Shown piece after piece: positions 26,101-38,100 of a stretch of 64,000 nt of DNA (the first letter of the stretch is position 1; each line of letters begins with the position of its first letter). Made by a program: the position numbers and the translations under genes. This DNA is from Echiichthys vipera. Taxonomy: Eukaryota > Chordata > Actinopteri > Perciformes > Trachinidae. The stretch spans positions 26,709,917 through 26,773,916 of the forward strand of contig OY829648.1 of assembly GCA_963691815.1 (NCBI GenBank). Direction: 5' to 3'. Below the pieces are notes generated by a model. It made no database searches, was not told the DNA's origin, and saw only the letters and a list, made by a program, of their open reading frames with translations.

Positions 26101-29100
26101 TGTACAGTGTTGTACAGTTGTGCATTTATGTTAAAATAACTTGGTTGGGAAGGAGTGGTGGTGGAATTTTTCACAACTGAATGCTTCCAATCACATGTTG
26201 GGTATTGCATTAAGCAGAAAACAATAATGTATCATATGAAGTACCCTGTATTTTGCAAGGGTATTGGTGTTGAAATTGGTATGCAAACATTAGCAAGCAT
26301 TAATGCAACAGACTCTGACTGTTGACTCTAGGGACTCTAGCTGCTTCAGGTAAATGCAAAATTAAATTTGGGCTCAGTGTATAGAGGCTGATCTTCCTCA
26401 TCGCGGTGGTCCGGATTCAACTTGGCCCGTAGCATGTGTCTTGCATGTCCCCCCCCCATTTCCTCACTGACATATAAATAATAAAAGGCTTGAAAGGCAC
26501 TCTAGTCGGAAAATAATCTTGACAAAAAAGACCCGTGAAGCTTAAAAAAAGAACATCAGATAGAAGGAAAGCAGGAGAGACGGCATCAGCAAAAATTGAA
26601 AGACAGCGAACTGATCTGCAGCGCCAAGAGTGTTTTGCATAAAAGGAACTAACACCCATATTTGTGTCTCTGCAAAGGTTATATTAGCATCTGGCTATTA
26701 TGCAGCATTCAGAGTGACGCTTGTGGCCAAGGCACTGGAAGGCATGTATGACGGAGCCATACACATCACCACAGATTATGAGGTAGGAACCGGTCAAATC
26801 TGCTGGTTATGGCGTTCTTTTAAAGAACTGCACAGTGCGTTCGGTTTTAACAGGGACTTTTCTTCTTCCTCAGATATTAACCATCCCAGTGACAGCTCTC
26901 ATTGCTGTGGGGACATTAAACAGCTCTCCCAAGCACATCATTTTACCACCTTCATTTCCAGTAAGTGTCACTTAAGATTTAATCACGAGTACGATTTCAC
27001 ACCTGTCCAGTCCTGGTACCAAGCAGATGATGAGATGACACCTGCAGAGCTTACATTCCTGTGGAAAGCCTGGGGTGTTCTGGCTCTTGACGTGTCTACG
27101 TGTGTGTGTTCTTTAGGGGAAAGTTGTTCATCAAAGCTTCAGTATACAGAGCTCTTTTACTCAGAAGGTGCGCCTCCAGCAGATCCGCTCCCTGACTGAA
27201 GATATACGTTTTTATTATAAACGGCTCCGCAACAACAAAGACGAGCTGGAGCCAAGACGTAAATCTAAGGTAGCCCCTTGTCTCACCGCGCAACAATCGT
27301 GAGCCATGAGTGTCCTTCTAAACGTAAACTTATTTTCTATCTTCCATCTCTTTTTCAGGTGGCAAATATTTATTTTGATGCCAGCTTGCAGTGTGGTGAT
27401 CACTGTTATGTGGGGCTGCCATTTGTGCTTAAATGTAAGGTTGTTTTTTTTTTCGAGTGTGTGTGACATTCAGATCTCACCAAATAGAGTCAAAATACAA
27501 ATATAATGAATCGCTTCCTTTCACAGCTGAGTCCAAGCCTCACGGGATGGCGTTACAGGAGGACATCTGGGACGCTGATGTCGACCTCCACCAGAAACTC
27601 CTCAGGCGATGGAAAGAGCTAAAAGAGCGCTCAGGTCACAAGTAAGTGTATTAGGCGTAAGGATTCAGTGATCTTTGGTTCTTTGATTTTCAAAATTTTA
27701 CTATTAAAGGGATAGTTATATCTTTTTTTGGAAGTGTGGTTGTATGAGGTATTTATCCATAGTCAGTGTATTACTTAGACTTGGAGACTTAGACTTCTCT
27801 TTATTGATCCTTTGGGATGAACTCCCGCAAGGAAATTGAGTTTCCAGCAGCTTACAAAAAACAAGGGAGGTATAAAAAATACCGTATAAGATAACCAATA
27901 AACTCTTGGCTAAATAAATACAGGAAGTATAAAAAACAAAACAAAAACAATAACAGTAAGCAATAAACTCTTAGTCAAATATAAATGAGGTAGATGTAAG
28001 AACACAGGTCAAATGAAATTCACAGCAAATGAAATCAGATAAGTTAAATGTAGAGGAAATGTATAAGATCAAATATGTATGACTGTATATGACAGAAATG
28101 AGCAGCAAGATTAAATTATTGTACTTAAGTGGTGGATAAAGTTATTGCACAAAAAAGAAGAAGATAAGTGTCCAGGTATGTAAGAGTAGATTATTAATTG
28201 CACAGTGAGTGGCTGCCACTCCTACATACAGTAGATGGTGGTCAGCACGTCCCCAATTTGGAGAAACAGGCGGGAATACTTTCCAAATCGGCCAAATGAT
28301 ATAAAATGCATCGTTTTGCCTCATTGTGCTCTGCCAAAATAGATTTTTACTCCATGTGCAGGGAGCCACCAGACTCCATTGATAAAAACAGCAGTTTTAC
28401 ATCAGAGAACACAGGAGTTGCTGGGCTTCCTTTGCCTTGATCAATTCCCCCATTGTAAACTTAAACAGGGCTGTCTGACGGTAAGCTAAAGCAGTCAAAA
28501 TACTGTTAATAAGTTAATAAGGATAAGTCCTCACCGCCGCAGCCCAGGTTCGACTCTGATCTGCGGCTTCTCTGCCCCATTTCCTATCAACCTTTAGCTG
28601 CCCTAAGGCATAAAAAGCCCCAAAATATAATCTTTAAAAAAAAAATTGCTTAACTTTCATGTCGGTACTGCTACCTGCTTCTCCGAACATACACCACCAC
28701 TTAAAAAAAAAAAGAATTGTCCCTTTAATTAGTTGCTCCCCTCTGCAGGGCAGAATGTCATGAGATGTTTTTCTTTTCTTCCTAAAGGATTGAAGCTTTC
28801 TTTGAAGTCAACACAGACCTTCAGAAAAACGTGCAAGCTAAAATAACGGCACACTTGACTTGGCCCTCACTGGTCAACTCCTCACAGCAAATTATGTTTC
28901 CTCTGACCAACACAAACAGCTCCTCTGTGAGTAGAAACAACCGGCCTCTTGTTGGTACATGTACACAGTCACAAGCTGGTGTTAAGGTGTCATTGTGTTT
29001 GGGACACTTTCCTGTATCTGCAGGAAGAGGAGGTGATTCTTCAGAATCCTGCCGACGTCCTCGTCTATGTCCAAGTCCTCCCCTTGGCCCTGTTACCCAA

Positions 29101-32100
29101 CCCCTCAGTGTTTTCTGGAAAGCTGGCTGACAGGTGGGAAATCTGCACAACCCCAGCTCGTCCCGGTCTTTATCTCTTCATTTTACTTCGACAGTGATCC
29201 TCTGATTTTATTTTTCAGGCTGCCATTAGGAAACTTGTCCAACATCAACATTGACACAAATACCTTAGAGTTCCAGATCCACCGAAATCAAGTGAGTGCT
29301 ACAAGAGTGATAATGGAGTTCGCCGCTTATTCAGGAAGTCTGAGAATCAGCTGGTTGACATGTAATTGCATTGCTAAGTAATCACAGTCCTCTTGTCTGC
29401 AGAGGAGGCAGCATGTGGAAGCGGTTTGTCTCCAACAGGCTCTGCTTGTTTGTTTGTTTGGCAGACATCCCTAATGAAGAGCAGTACAGGGTTCATAGAG
29501 GGATCAACCAGACCGTTTGTGTACAACCTCCTCCTGCTGCCCGGAGAAGTCAAGTCACTCAGTGTGAGGTTCACCCCCATCAGCAACCACAGTGTCTCCT
29601 CCCTCCTCATAGTCAGGTAATGTCATTTTTTAAAATAAAACTAACCAAACACTCCTTTTAGTAAATACGCACTTCTCTTCAGTAGTTGTGTGCTTCACTG
29701 TGTGATTCATCTGCTTAGGAATAATCTGACTGTGATCGATACAATCGTACTTCACGGCCGAGGTGCAACGGAGAGCCTAAAAGTCGCCGGGAAGCCTCCG
29801 GGACAAGGCAGCTCGCTGAGGTTCAAGATGACCGAGGCCCTGCTGAAAGACTGCACAGAGAGTGAGTTTGAGTTGTTTTGTAGGTCCAAAGCGATGCTTT
29901 GCATCCAGATCAAATCCAGATGTGTTTTAGTACACCTATAATTTACTCCTGTGTCCCTAGCCCTTTCGAACATGCACTTCAAACATGAAAGTAATTAAAC
30001 ATTACCGGACGGAGCTGTACGTGAGAATGCAAATTCAGTCGGCCCAGTTATCAAACGGACTTTACCCTCCCAGCTCTCTAGTACAAAGACAGTTTAATCC
30101 CAGAGTAACCCCATGTGTCAATACAGCCGCTCATTCTCCTGTATATTCACGGGGAGTGAATGGCCGTGTTTCTATCATGCTGCGGCCAACAGAGGAAGTA
30201 ATCAAACCTCTGACCTTAAAGGAAAGAGTGTGATTAACACACAGACGGCAACTAAAATGTCTAACTTGAGAGTTGAAATTCAGGAACTTCTGTCTTTAAG
30301 AACCAAAACCAAATTCAGAGAACAGATAGAGGGGGAAAAGAACCGGATCTGTCGTTGCGGTGTAATCTGCGTTATGTCCTCCCCTATACGTGTCTATACG
30401 TGAATCTCCGGTTGTGTGCTGCATGTCTGAAAGAAAAACTCTCCAGACCTGATTCTCCTGACAGTGTCTAAGGTTGGTATGTGAGTACGGCTTCTGTTGC
30501 CCACATCACTAATCTGACTCTAGTCCCTCTGTCATTTCACCACCCATATCCAAAGCAAGTCGAAGAAGAATGACTGGTGCACTTTTACAGTTTAGCTACA
30601 GAAATTAACAGCTAGCAACAACAGCTAGCAAGCTAACCACTTGTAAAGTGACAAACACACAGATTAGAGGCACTCTCTCCCACACACATTATTCAGTGGT
30701 TGAACTGATGAGGGATCCTATAAATGCTACCACAGCTCGATGTATAAACCGCTCATTTCAGTGTATTGCCTCCATTATCATGTCAGTGGTGAAAACCACA
30801 GGCCCCCCTGCTGACATAGTTACACAAGGGAGAAGTAAAGATTTTGATGCATGAAATGACTCAGTGTAAACTCTTTAAACGTCTAAACACATGAAGTATG
30901 ATAGCTTTCAAGATCAGATCATGTTTTTAATCATTGGAAGTCATAGTTAGAGACATTCTGTATGTTTCATTTATGACCAACATCAGAATATTTAATAAGA
31001 TGTATTTATTTTGTATAACAAGCTTCTGTACACCCCCAATATCATATCGGTGTAGTGGCAAAGGGCCATTTTCCAAACACTGGAATGTTGGTGGCCATTA
31101 TTAAATTATATATTATTATTATTATTTTTATATTAAAAAAATGCAATGTCTTCAATGTATTTCAGTAATATTTTTTTGGTCAGAGTCAAAATAAAAGGAA
31201 AACGAGTACAACTTTTTGCCTGTGTATTCACACAAACATAGTGATACAATTAAAAACATTTAGTTTAGGAATCACACTGGTAATAATAATTTAAAAAATC
31301 CAGCAAAAGTTCTATATTTTTCTATCTTTTGTTACATATTTAATTAGTGCTGTTTTAATTTCCCGTATGATTTCATACAGTATATAGCCATACTGCTGCA
31401 CGACTGAAACAGCTGCTTTAACTCTTCAATAGGCAGAAAAATATATGATATTCACCGCAAAGAGCTCTACGGTCGAGGCAAGGTATGAGTGTATTGCAAA
31501 CCTGCATAACCTTCCGTCTAATGGTCATAACGTTTAACACAACAATTATCTAAAAACCCACAACTAGCTCTCTTTCAGGGCAAAAAGCTACAACAATCTG
31601 CAACATAAACATTTTAGAACACTAATAATTGTACATTTATAAAATGATACTGCTAAACTGCATGTCTCTATAGTCTATGTAGTCCTGTTGGTAAAATAAG
31701 TCACCATAAGCCTATACTAAGTCCTAATAGTGCAAAAAATATACTGTGAAACTGCAAAGCTTAAAAAAATACTGTTGTGCAATTTGTTGTTCGTACGGCC
31801 CAGTACTATATCCAGCGTCCATTACTGACTATCCCTTCACTAATTTCAGAGACAAAAGTCAAGGAGCCAAACTTCACCCTGAAAAGAACCTTCAGGGTGG
31901 AGAACACGGGCCTGCTCCCCATCACCATCAGATCAGCGGAAATCAACGGACAAGCTTGTGAAGGATACGGATTCAAAGTTCTCAATTGTCAAGAATTTGC
32001 ACTCAAGCCAAATGCTTCAAAAGACCTCATCATACTGTGAGTGAACACCCATGTTTTTCTCTTATTTCCCTTTGTCTGATTTGGAACTGCAGGTTGAGGG

Positions 32101-35100
32101 CGGCATATGAACATGGGTGCTGCATGGGAACTTGTGTGTGCGTGTGTGTGTTTTCTCCCCATCACCCAGAAGCTCTATTAATACTTGTCCTGAGTAAGCC
32201 CTCAGTAAGAGGATGAATTGGCTCTCTGTCTCTCTGCAGCCTCTGCATGCTTACCCCTCAGGTCTTGTTTTTCTTCGTCTCTTGAAGTTCAAGTCCACTC
32301 TCAAAATGGACACACATTCACTTGTTATTCATTTGCAAATAAAAAAAAAACCCAACTTAAATATTCCTGTCAAAAGTCTGAGTGACACCAGCTCTGGTGG
32401 TTTAAATCATCCTCAGCCCCTCTGGCTATATATACTGATAGTATGTAATGGTCTGTTTGTCCAAATTTTAAATGAATCCTATTTCAAACTGCGGTTGAAG
32501 GTGAATGTAAGGTGAACACATCATCAGCGTTATTCTGCATCTGTCGCCTGCTTGTTGCTTGTGAGAAATGTCGTCATTCTTACAGAAAATGTCATTAAGA
32601 AAAACAAAAAGAGCACAACCACCAAATGCTACTTGTTTGAGGTTCACTGTGCTAAGCTATGAGACTACTGTAAAGTCCCATCAATTAGAATATAAAAAAC
32701 TGAAATAATAAATTTGCTCTTAAATGTACCCATTGGTGTAAGTGTTTTAAAAGCCTGACACACTCATGCTACAGTCATGATAGTCCCTACAGGTATTTCC
32801 ACTTGTTTTGCCTGATTAAGCCTCTTGGCCATCCATACGTACGCCAAATGATGAATGACTCATTAATCAAGCTTTCTCGAATTCTTCACATCTGGATCAA
32901 AGCGAGTCAAAGTTTAAGAGTGAGTGCCTTTTTGTCTCATCGTGGTATAGACTTTCTCATGGCAGACATTTTTGGCTTGTCGTAGCAGGAAATGCACAAG
33001 TGGAACAACAATGGCCTTTTTTATCGTTGTAGCATCACTGACAGCAAACCACGCCAGGTAGCCAGCATGTTTTACTGCCTGAAACTGCCACACCTGAATG
33101 GAATGTACAGTAACCATTATTAGAAGTGTTATTAGCTGCACCTGTGCTCACAAGATGACTGAAAAAGTCCCATGTGTGTCTTCCAACTTATAACTAATCA
33201 GATAAAACCTGGTTGAACAGAAATTTACACTGTTTACTTGATAGGTTTGAACATTCAGTTATACCAAAATGCATGTATCGTATCAATCCAGACCATCTGC
33301 AACGATAGTACACATCAATCTTTCTTCAGTTTTTATATTAATAAATATATATATTTTGTAACTGAAAGGTTTAGAAGAAAATGTAAATGGCAGCTGCCTA
33401 TCTCAAACAGCATGCCTCACCTCAGGAATGTTCATTTTAACAACAGTTAGTTAATAAGTCAGAGAAGGACATTCACCTTAATTGTTGAGACAAATGGCTT
33501 TGAAACCAATTAATTGTCCCAGAAATGATTGCGATAAGCGATAATGTTGCCGTCTTGAGAGCCTTTTCAACTGACATAATGTTAATGTACCCCCTTTTAA
33601 GGATCAATAAACGTTTCTTTCTAAAGAATATTTAACATGAGAACTGGAACCCTTTTTAAATATCCTAAATAGGTAACCAAAAACGATAAATAAAATGGAC
33701 TCTAAGTCTATTTTAACAAAAAAAATGCACTTAAATAAAAACACACACAACCGAAACAATCGATAAATTGGATGTTAACTAAATTCCCTTCAAAAAGTCT
33801 AAAACATTAGGCTCAGACATAGTGATTCCTTTAACAGGTCAAACTGCCAGTTAGGACCTTTGTAAACAGCTTACAAACCTGCACAACCAACTAAGTTAAA
33901 GTGCCACGTGCACACAGTGAAGCTGGCAGCAGCCACACGTTACAGACAGTCTGTGTAGCAGGTAAGAAACCCTACTGCACCCTGCCTACGTACACTCTGC
34001 CTCCGTTCCTGTTTAACAGTGTCAGAGTCAATAAAAGTTCAATAAAATCACACAAAACTGAAACAATAGATAAATGGATGTAAATAAAATGCATTGGATG
34101 GTTAAGCTTAAAGTGGAGATGCAGGTTTGTTGTACTGGCGCGTTTGGTTGCTATTGTTTTCAAACAAACCGCGCATTCAGGGGAAGTGGTTCATGCAGTC
34201 ATTCTGTTTGAAACCGAAGTGTTCCCACACAGCAGCTGTCACAGTCGGCTTTGAAACAAATTTCATCTTTAAAACTCAGAATCTTAACTAGCATGTTACT
34301 CTACTCATGGGGCTCTCGTGCTGCACTCTGATTGTAACGGCAGGGGTCTGCCTCCGACACAACACGCGGCGAGAGTTAAGAGGGGTCAGTAGAAACTGAT
34401 GCACCGGAGTGAAAACTCTTGTGAGCCAGTCGAGAGACACGAGGGAAAATGGAAATTGTCACGGCTGGCAAAGTTACCAAGCTCATTAAAAGTTATCATG
34501 TGATTAATCGATTTATTGCTTATCACGACGGGCCTACCCACACAATCTTTCTAGTGCTCAGGTCATTTAATGAGTCAAATAAGTCCATTTTGGTCATTTA
34601 CACAATGAACATGGTGCATCTAAATGGCTCATAGCTTCCTGAATCAAAAAGATACCGCCCTGGTCTCCCAAGCCACCACTTCTGACCTCTGGCTGACGTC
34701 AACATTGTCTTCCTTTTCTTACAGGTTTACACCGGACTTCACTTCATCTCGAGTGATCCGGGAACTTAAATTGGTAACGTGTGGAGGCTCTGAGTTTGTG
34801 TTTGTCCTGAATGCCTCCTTGCCCTACCACATGCTAGCTACGTGTGCAGAGACCCTGCCCAGACCGAGCTGGGAGCTGGAGCTCTACATCATAGTGTCGC
34901 TCATTATGAGGTGGGTACAAATAAAACACCACGCTGTTATAATTCATTTTGTGTATTTAATCCCAGCTAACAGCTCGTATTTGTTTTGTTGACGCCTCTT
35001 TAGTTCCATGTTTCTGTTGGTGATTGCCACAGCCTACCTGGAGGCTCAGAGCATATGGGAGCCTTTCAAAAGGCGCGTGTCTGTGGAGTCCAACTCCACC

Positions 35101-38100
35101 TTGGAGACAGGGAGACCATTTAATCTCAGGGAAATTGTGCAAATTCACAGTGATTCAAAGTAAGTGCAACCAGGAAAAGGCTGAGTTACTCGTCTGTAAA
35201 TCAAACCGCTAGTCCAGTTCCTAAAAACGAAACAACAAAAAGACGACAAAGCAGAACTTTTCAATGCCAGTTTAAACTTTCTCTTTTCACTTTGTATTCC
35301 TGCTTATGACTTAACAGTAGTATAAAAGAGATATTTGCTTTCTTTTTTCATTTTCATTTTCATTTTCACATTATTTTTTTCTCGATGAATTGAAGAATCA
35401 TTTGGTCTACAAAATATCAGAAAACAATTAATTACCATGACGACTTCTAAAAGCTGCAACAGATGCAGCTAACTGCGTCAGTTCTTGTCCTCTTCAGAAG
35501 CTACAAGCTTGGTGGTGCGTTTAATGGCAACTTTAGATGGAAGGCATGAAACTGTTTAAAACAACACAAAGCGTTTAATCAGTTGTCCTTTGTCAGAGCT
35601 GTGTCTGTGATCAGATTGGTGTTTCAGAGCCTTTGGGATCACAGAGGCCTTTTTAGCCATTTGTACAATTGTTTAACGTTTCTGACAGTCACTTCCAGGA
35701 GCTTCACTGCACTCTCAGTTAAACACTGCTCCATGTAGACTGTTCATAAAACAACTCAACTCAATCTTTCCAGGCTGAACGATTACGCCGACCCTCCCCA
35801 GACTTCTAGAGGTGTATATACGTCCAGCAACGGAGCGGCTCGGATTGGAGGCCGACAGGGCAACAGCCGCACCTTCTCAGATTCAGACAGCCAAGATAAG
35901 AGGTCCAGGATCAGCTTCAGCCGCCCATCTATGCAAGCTACTTCCTCGCAGCTGACCAAAGGAAGTACAACCTCGGGCCAAGAAGGCCCTCCTGCTGCCT
36001 GCCAGCTAACCAACCGGAAGGCTCGGAGTACCAAACAACTGGACCTCCAGGGTCCAGGTTTTGCCGGGTCATCGCTTCCCAACAGAGGCCTCTGTCCGGA
36101 GGATTCAGAATATGCCAACCTGATAGGAGCAATGGACAACGACCTCGACCGTCCAGATTCACTCAGTGGTGAGGCTCTACAGGAACAGAGCACTCAGTCA
36201 ATACAAAACAAAGGTACCCACTTCGGTTTTGATCATGAGAGAGTAGAAGGGCAGATGGCCTCTGTAATCATTTACAGGTCTTTGAGATGTGTGTTCCATT
36301 TTGTTTGCAGTGTTGGAATCCAAAGGAAAGCTGCGGGGCAAAACAAAAGCCCAGAGGAAGAAGGAAGAGAAAGAGAAGAAATCTTCCGCTAAGACTCAGG
36401 GAGACGAGCTCAAAGATAACCTGGCTGACAACGACGACAGCTCCTCCACTACTACAGAGACCTCCAACCCAGATGTGGAGACTAACATCAAAGAGGTACA
36501 ATGTTTCCTAGCTCGTACATCATTTCTGACAACTCTCTCTCCGTGTTGCATCTGCCAGAGCTGGAGATTTGAGACATGGACTCGAAACATGGAGTCGAGT
36601 CTCATAACTTAGACTTGTCTGCCATGAGAATCGGCCGAGGAGACTCGACTTGTGGACCAATGAACATTGAAAAAAACTCTATCTTCAGATGAGAGAAAGT
36701 TTCCCTTTCTCTGCAGCATATCGATCATTTTCCTTTGTGCAGCCGTGCAAATGATTATCACGCACAACTCATTCATGTGCTCCTGTATTTAGCTATGAAA
36801 AGAGCTCCAGTTTAGTTTTGATTAAATATGTGTGGCATTTGTCTGTTGTATTAACAGAGTACCTACGCAGCCTGGAAAACCTGGAAATTTAGAGACTACT
36901 TTTCCAGTCATAGAAACACCTGGAAAGTGAATAAAATGACAAAATATGTAGGAAATAGTCTATGTTGTCCTGGAACATTTTTATTGTTCTCACTCAGATC
37001 ACCTGCGTAAACCAAGATGCGTGTTTTGCACTCTCATGTCAGTCGACCTACGGGACGGAACGGACTTACAGTGATCTATACATCATCATGCCTATATTTT
37101 CCAAAGCTGTAAATGGATTAAATGTAACAGTAAATTATATGACTGTTTGTGAGCGTGTGCTCTCCTGAATTAAAAAAAAAAAACACTACTGGAAAGGTCC
37201 TGGAAAATGATTCCTCTAAAAGACGAGGAAGGAATTTGTGATAAAATATCTAATGACATATTTTCGTGTAAATGCTCCTACAGCTCAATGCTAAATGAAT
37301 GAAAACTGCTGAGGCAGCATGGGGGTGCTGTGGGTAACAGTTGCACCTTTGTTGTGTTTTCACTTGACTGTTTAACAGATGCTTTGATTCATTACTTACA
37401 GCTGGACGTCCAAGTATCCGGTGTGATTTATGGTTATATTCACACTAGAAATGACAGACCGGGAAAACTTGCATCTTGACACGCAATTCATGTCTCAGAG
37501 ACTCACATACTCCGACTTAGTGCAAAAGACTTAAAAACAGCCGTGGCATCTACTCCTAAGGCAATGACATATAATAAGGAAGCGGTAAATATTCATTCTC
37601 CCATCATTTCTTTCAGGAACCAGTGAAAAAGAAAGGAAGGACAGCAACCACAGGAAAAGTGAAAGAAGAGACTTCAAGTTTCCTGATCAAACCCAAAACT
37701 AAGAAACAAGGAATCGCAAAGAAAGAGACCCCATCTGAAAAATCCAGGTCTGTTCATATAATCACACCTCATCTTTTATTCATTGCTTTTTTTAATCTCT
37801 TATGACATACTGTGAAAAGTTCTTTTATGAATAAACATATTGTTCTCAGTTCTCTGGAGCTCCCGTATGTAACACCACTGGAGAACAAACAGCGCAAGAG
37901 CTTCACATCCAAAGCTCTCCACCCTCTCGTCAACATCCCAAAGACAAGACCCCTGCCCAAACAGAGATGTGAGTTTCTTTATTCAATAGGTTTTCACGTT
38001 GTACTTTGCTTCAGTACCAGATGTGTTTGTGGCATGTTTGTTTTGGCAGTCGATGGGAAGCTGGAAGAAGGGCGCCCCTCTCTGTTGGCCAAATTGTTGT

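Larger units (their letters stand above)
21586..32036 (+). other. tmem131: tmem131 exons 8-28: lumenal beta-sandwich region
   Basis: Coding exons: 21586-21666, 21784-21934, 22051-22107, 22210-22271, 22356-22464, 23434-23542, 23619-23772, 23874-24044, 24931-25041, 25421-25555, 26678-26782, 26874-26960, 27117-27269, 27359-27434, 27527-27641, 28788-28926, 29024-29133, 29219-29291, 29465-29616, 29719-29861, 31850-32036. The region encodes residues about 220-1045, mainly beta-strand-like sequence with repeated short phrases such as 'LITNAS', consistent with tandem Ig or PapD-like folds. Exon 21 holds the conserved pair of cysteines in LQCGDHCYVGLPF. Confidence 0.92.

Noticed and set aside
35783..36193. 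136-codon minus frame
   Set aside because: Antisense shadow of tmem131 exon 31, which has strong family support on the plus strand.
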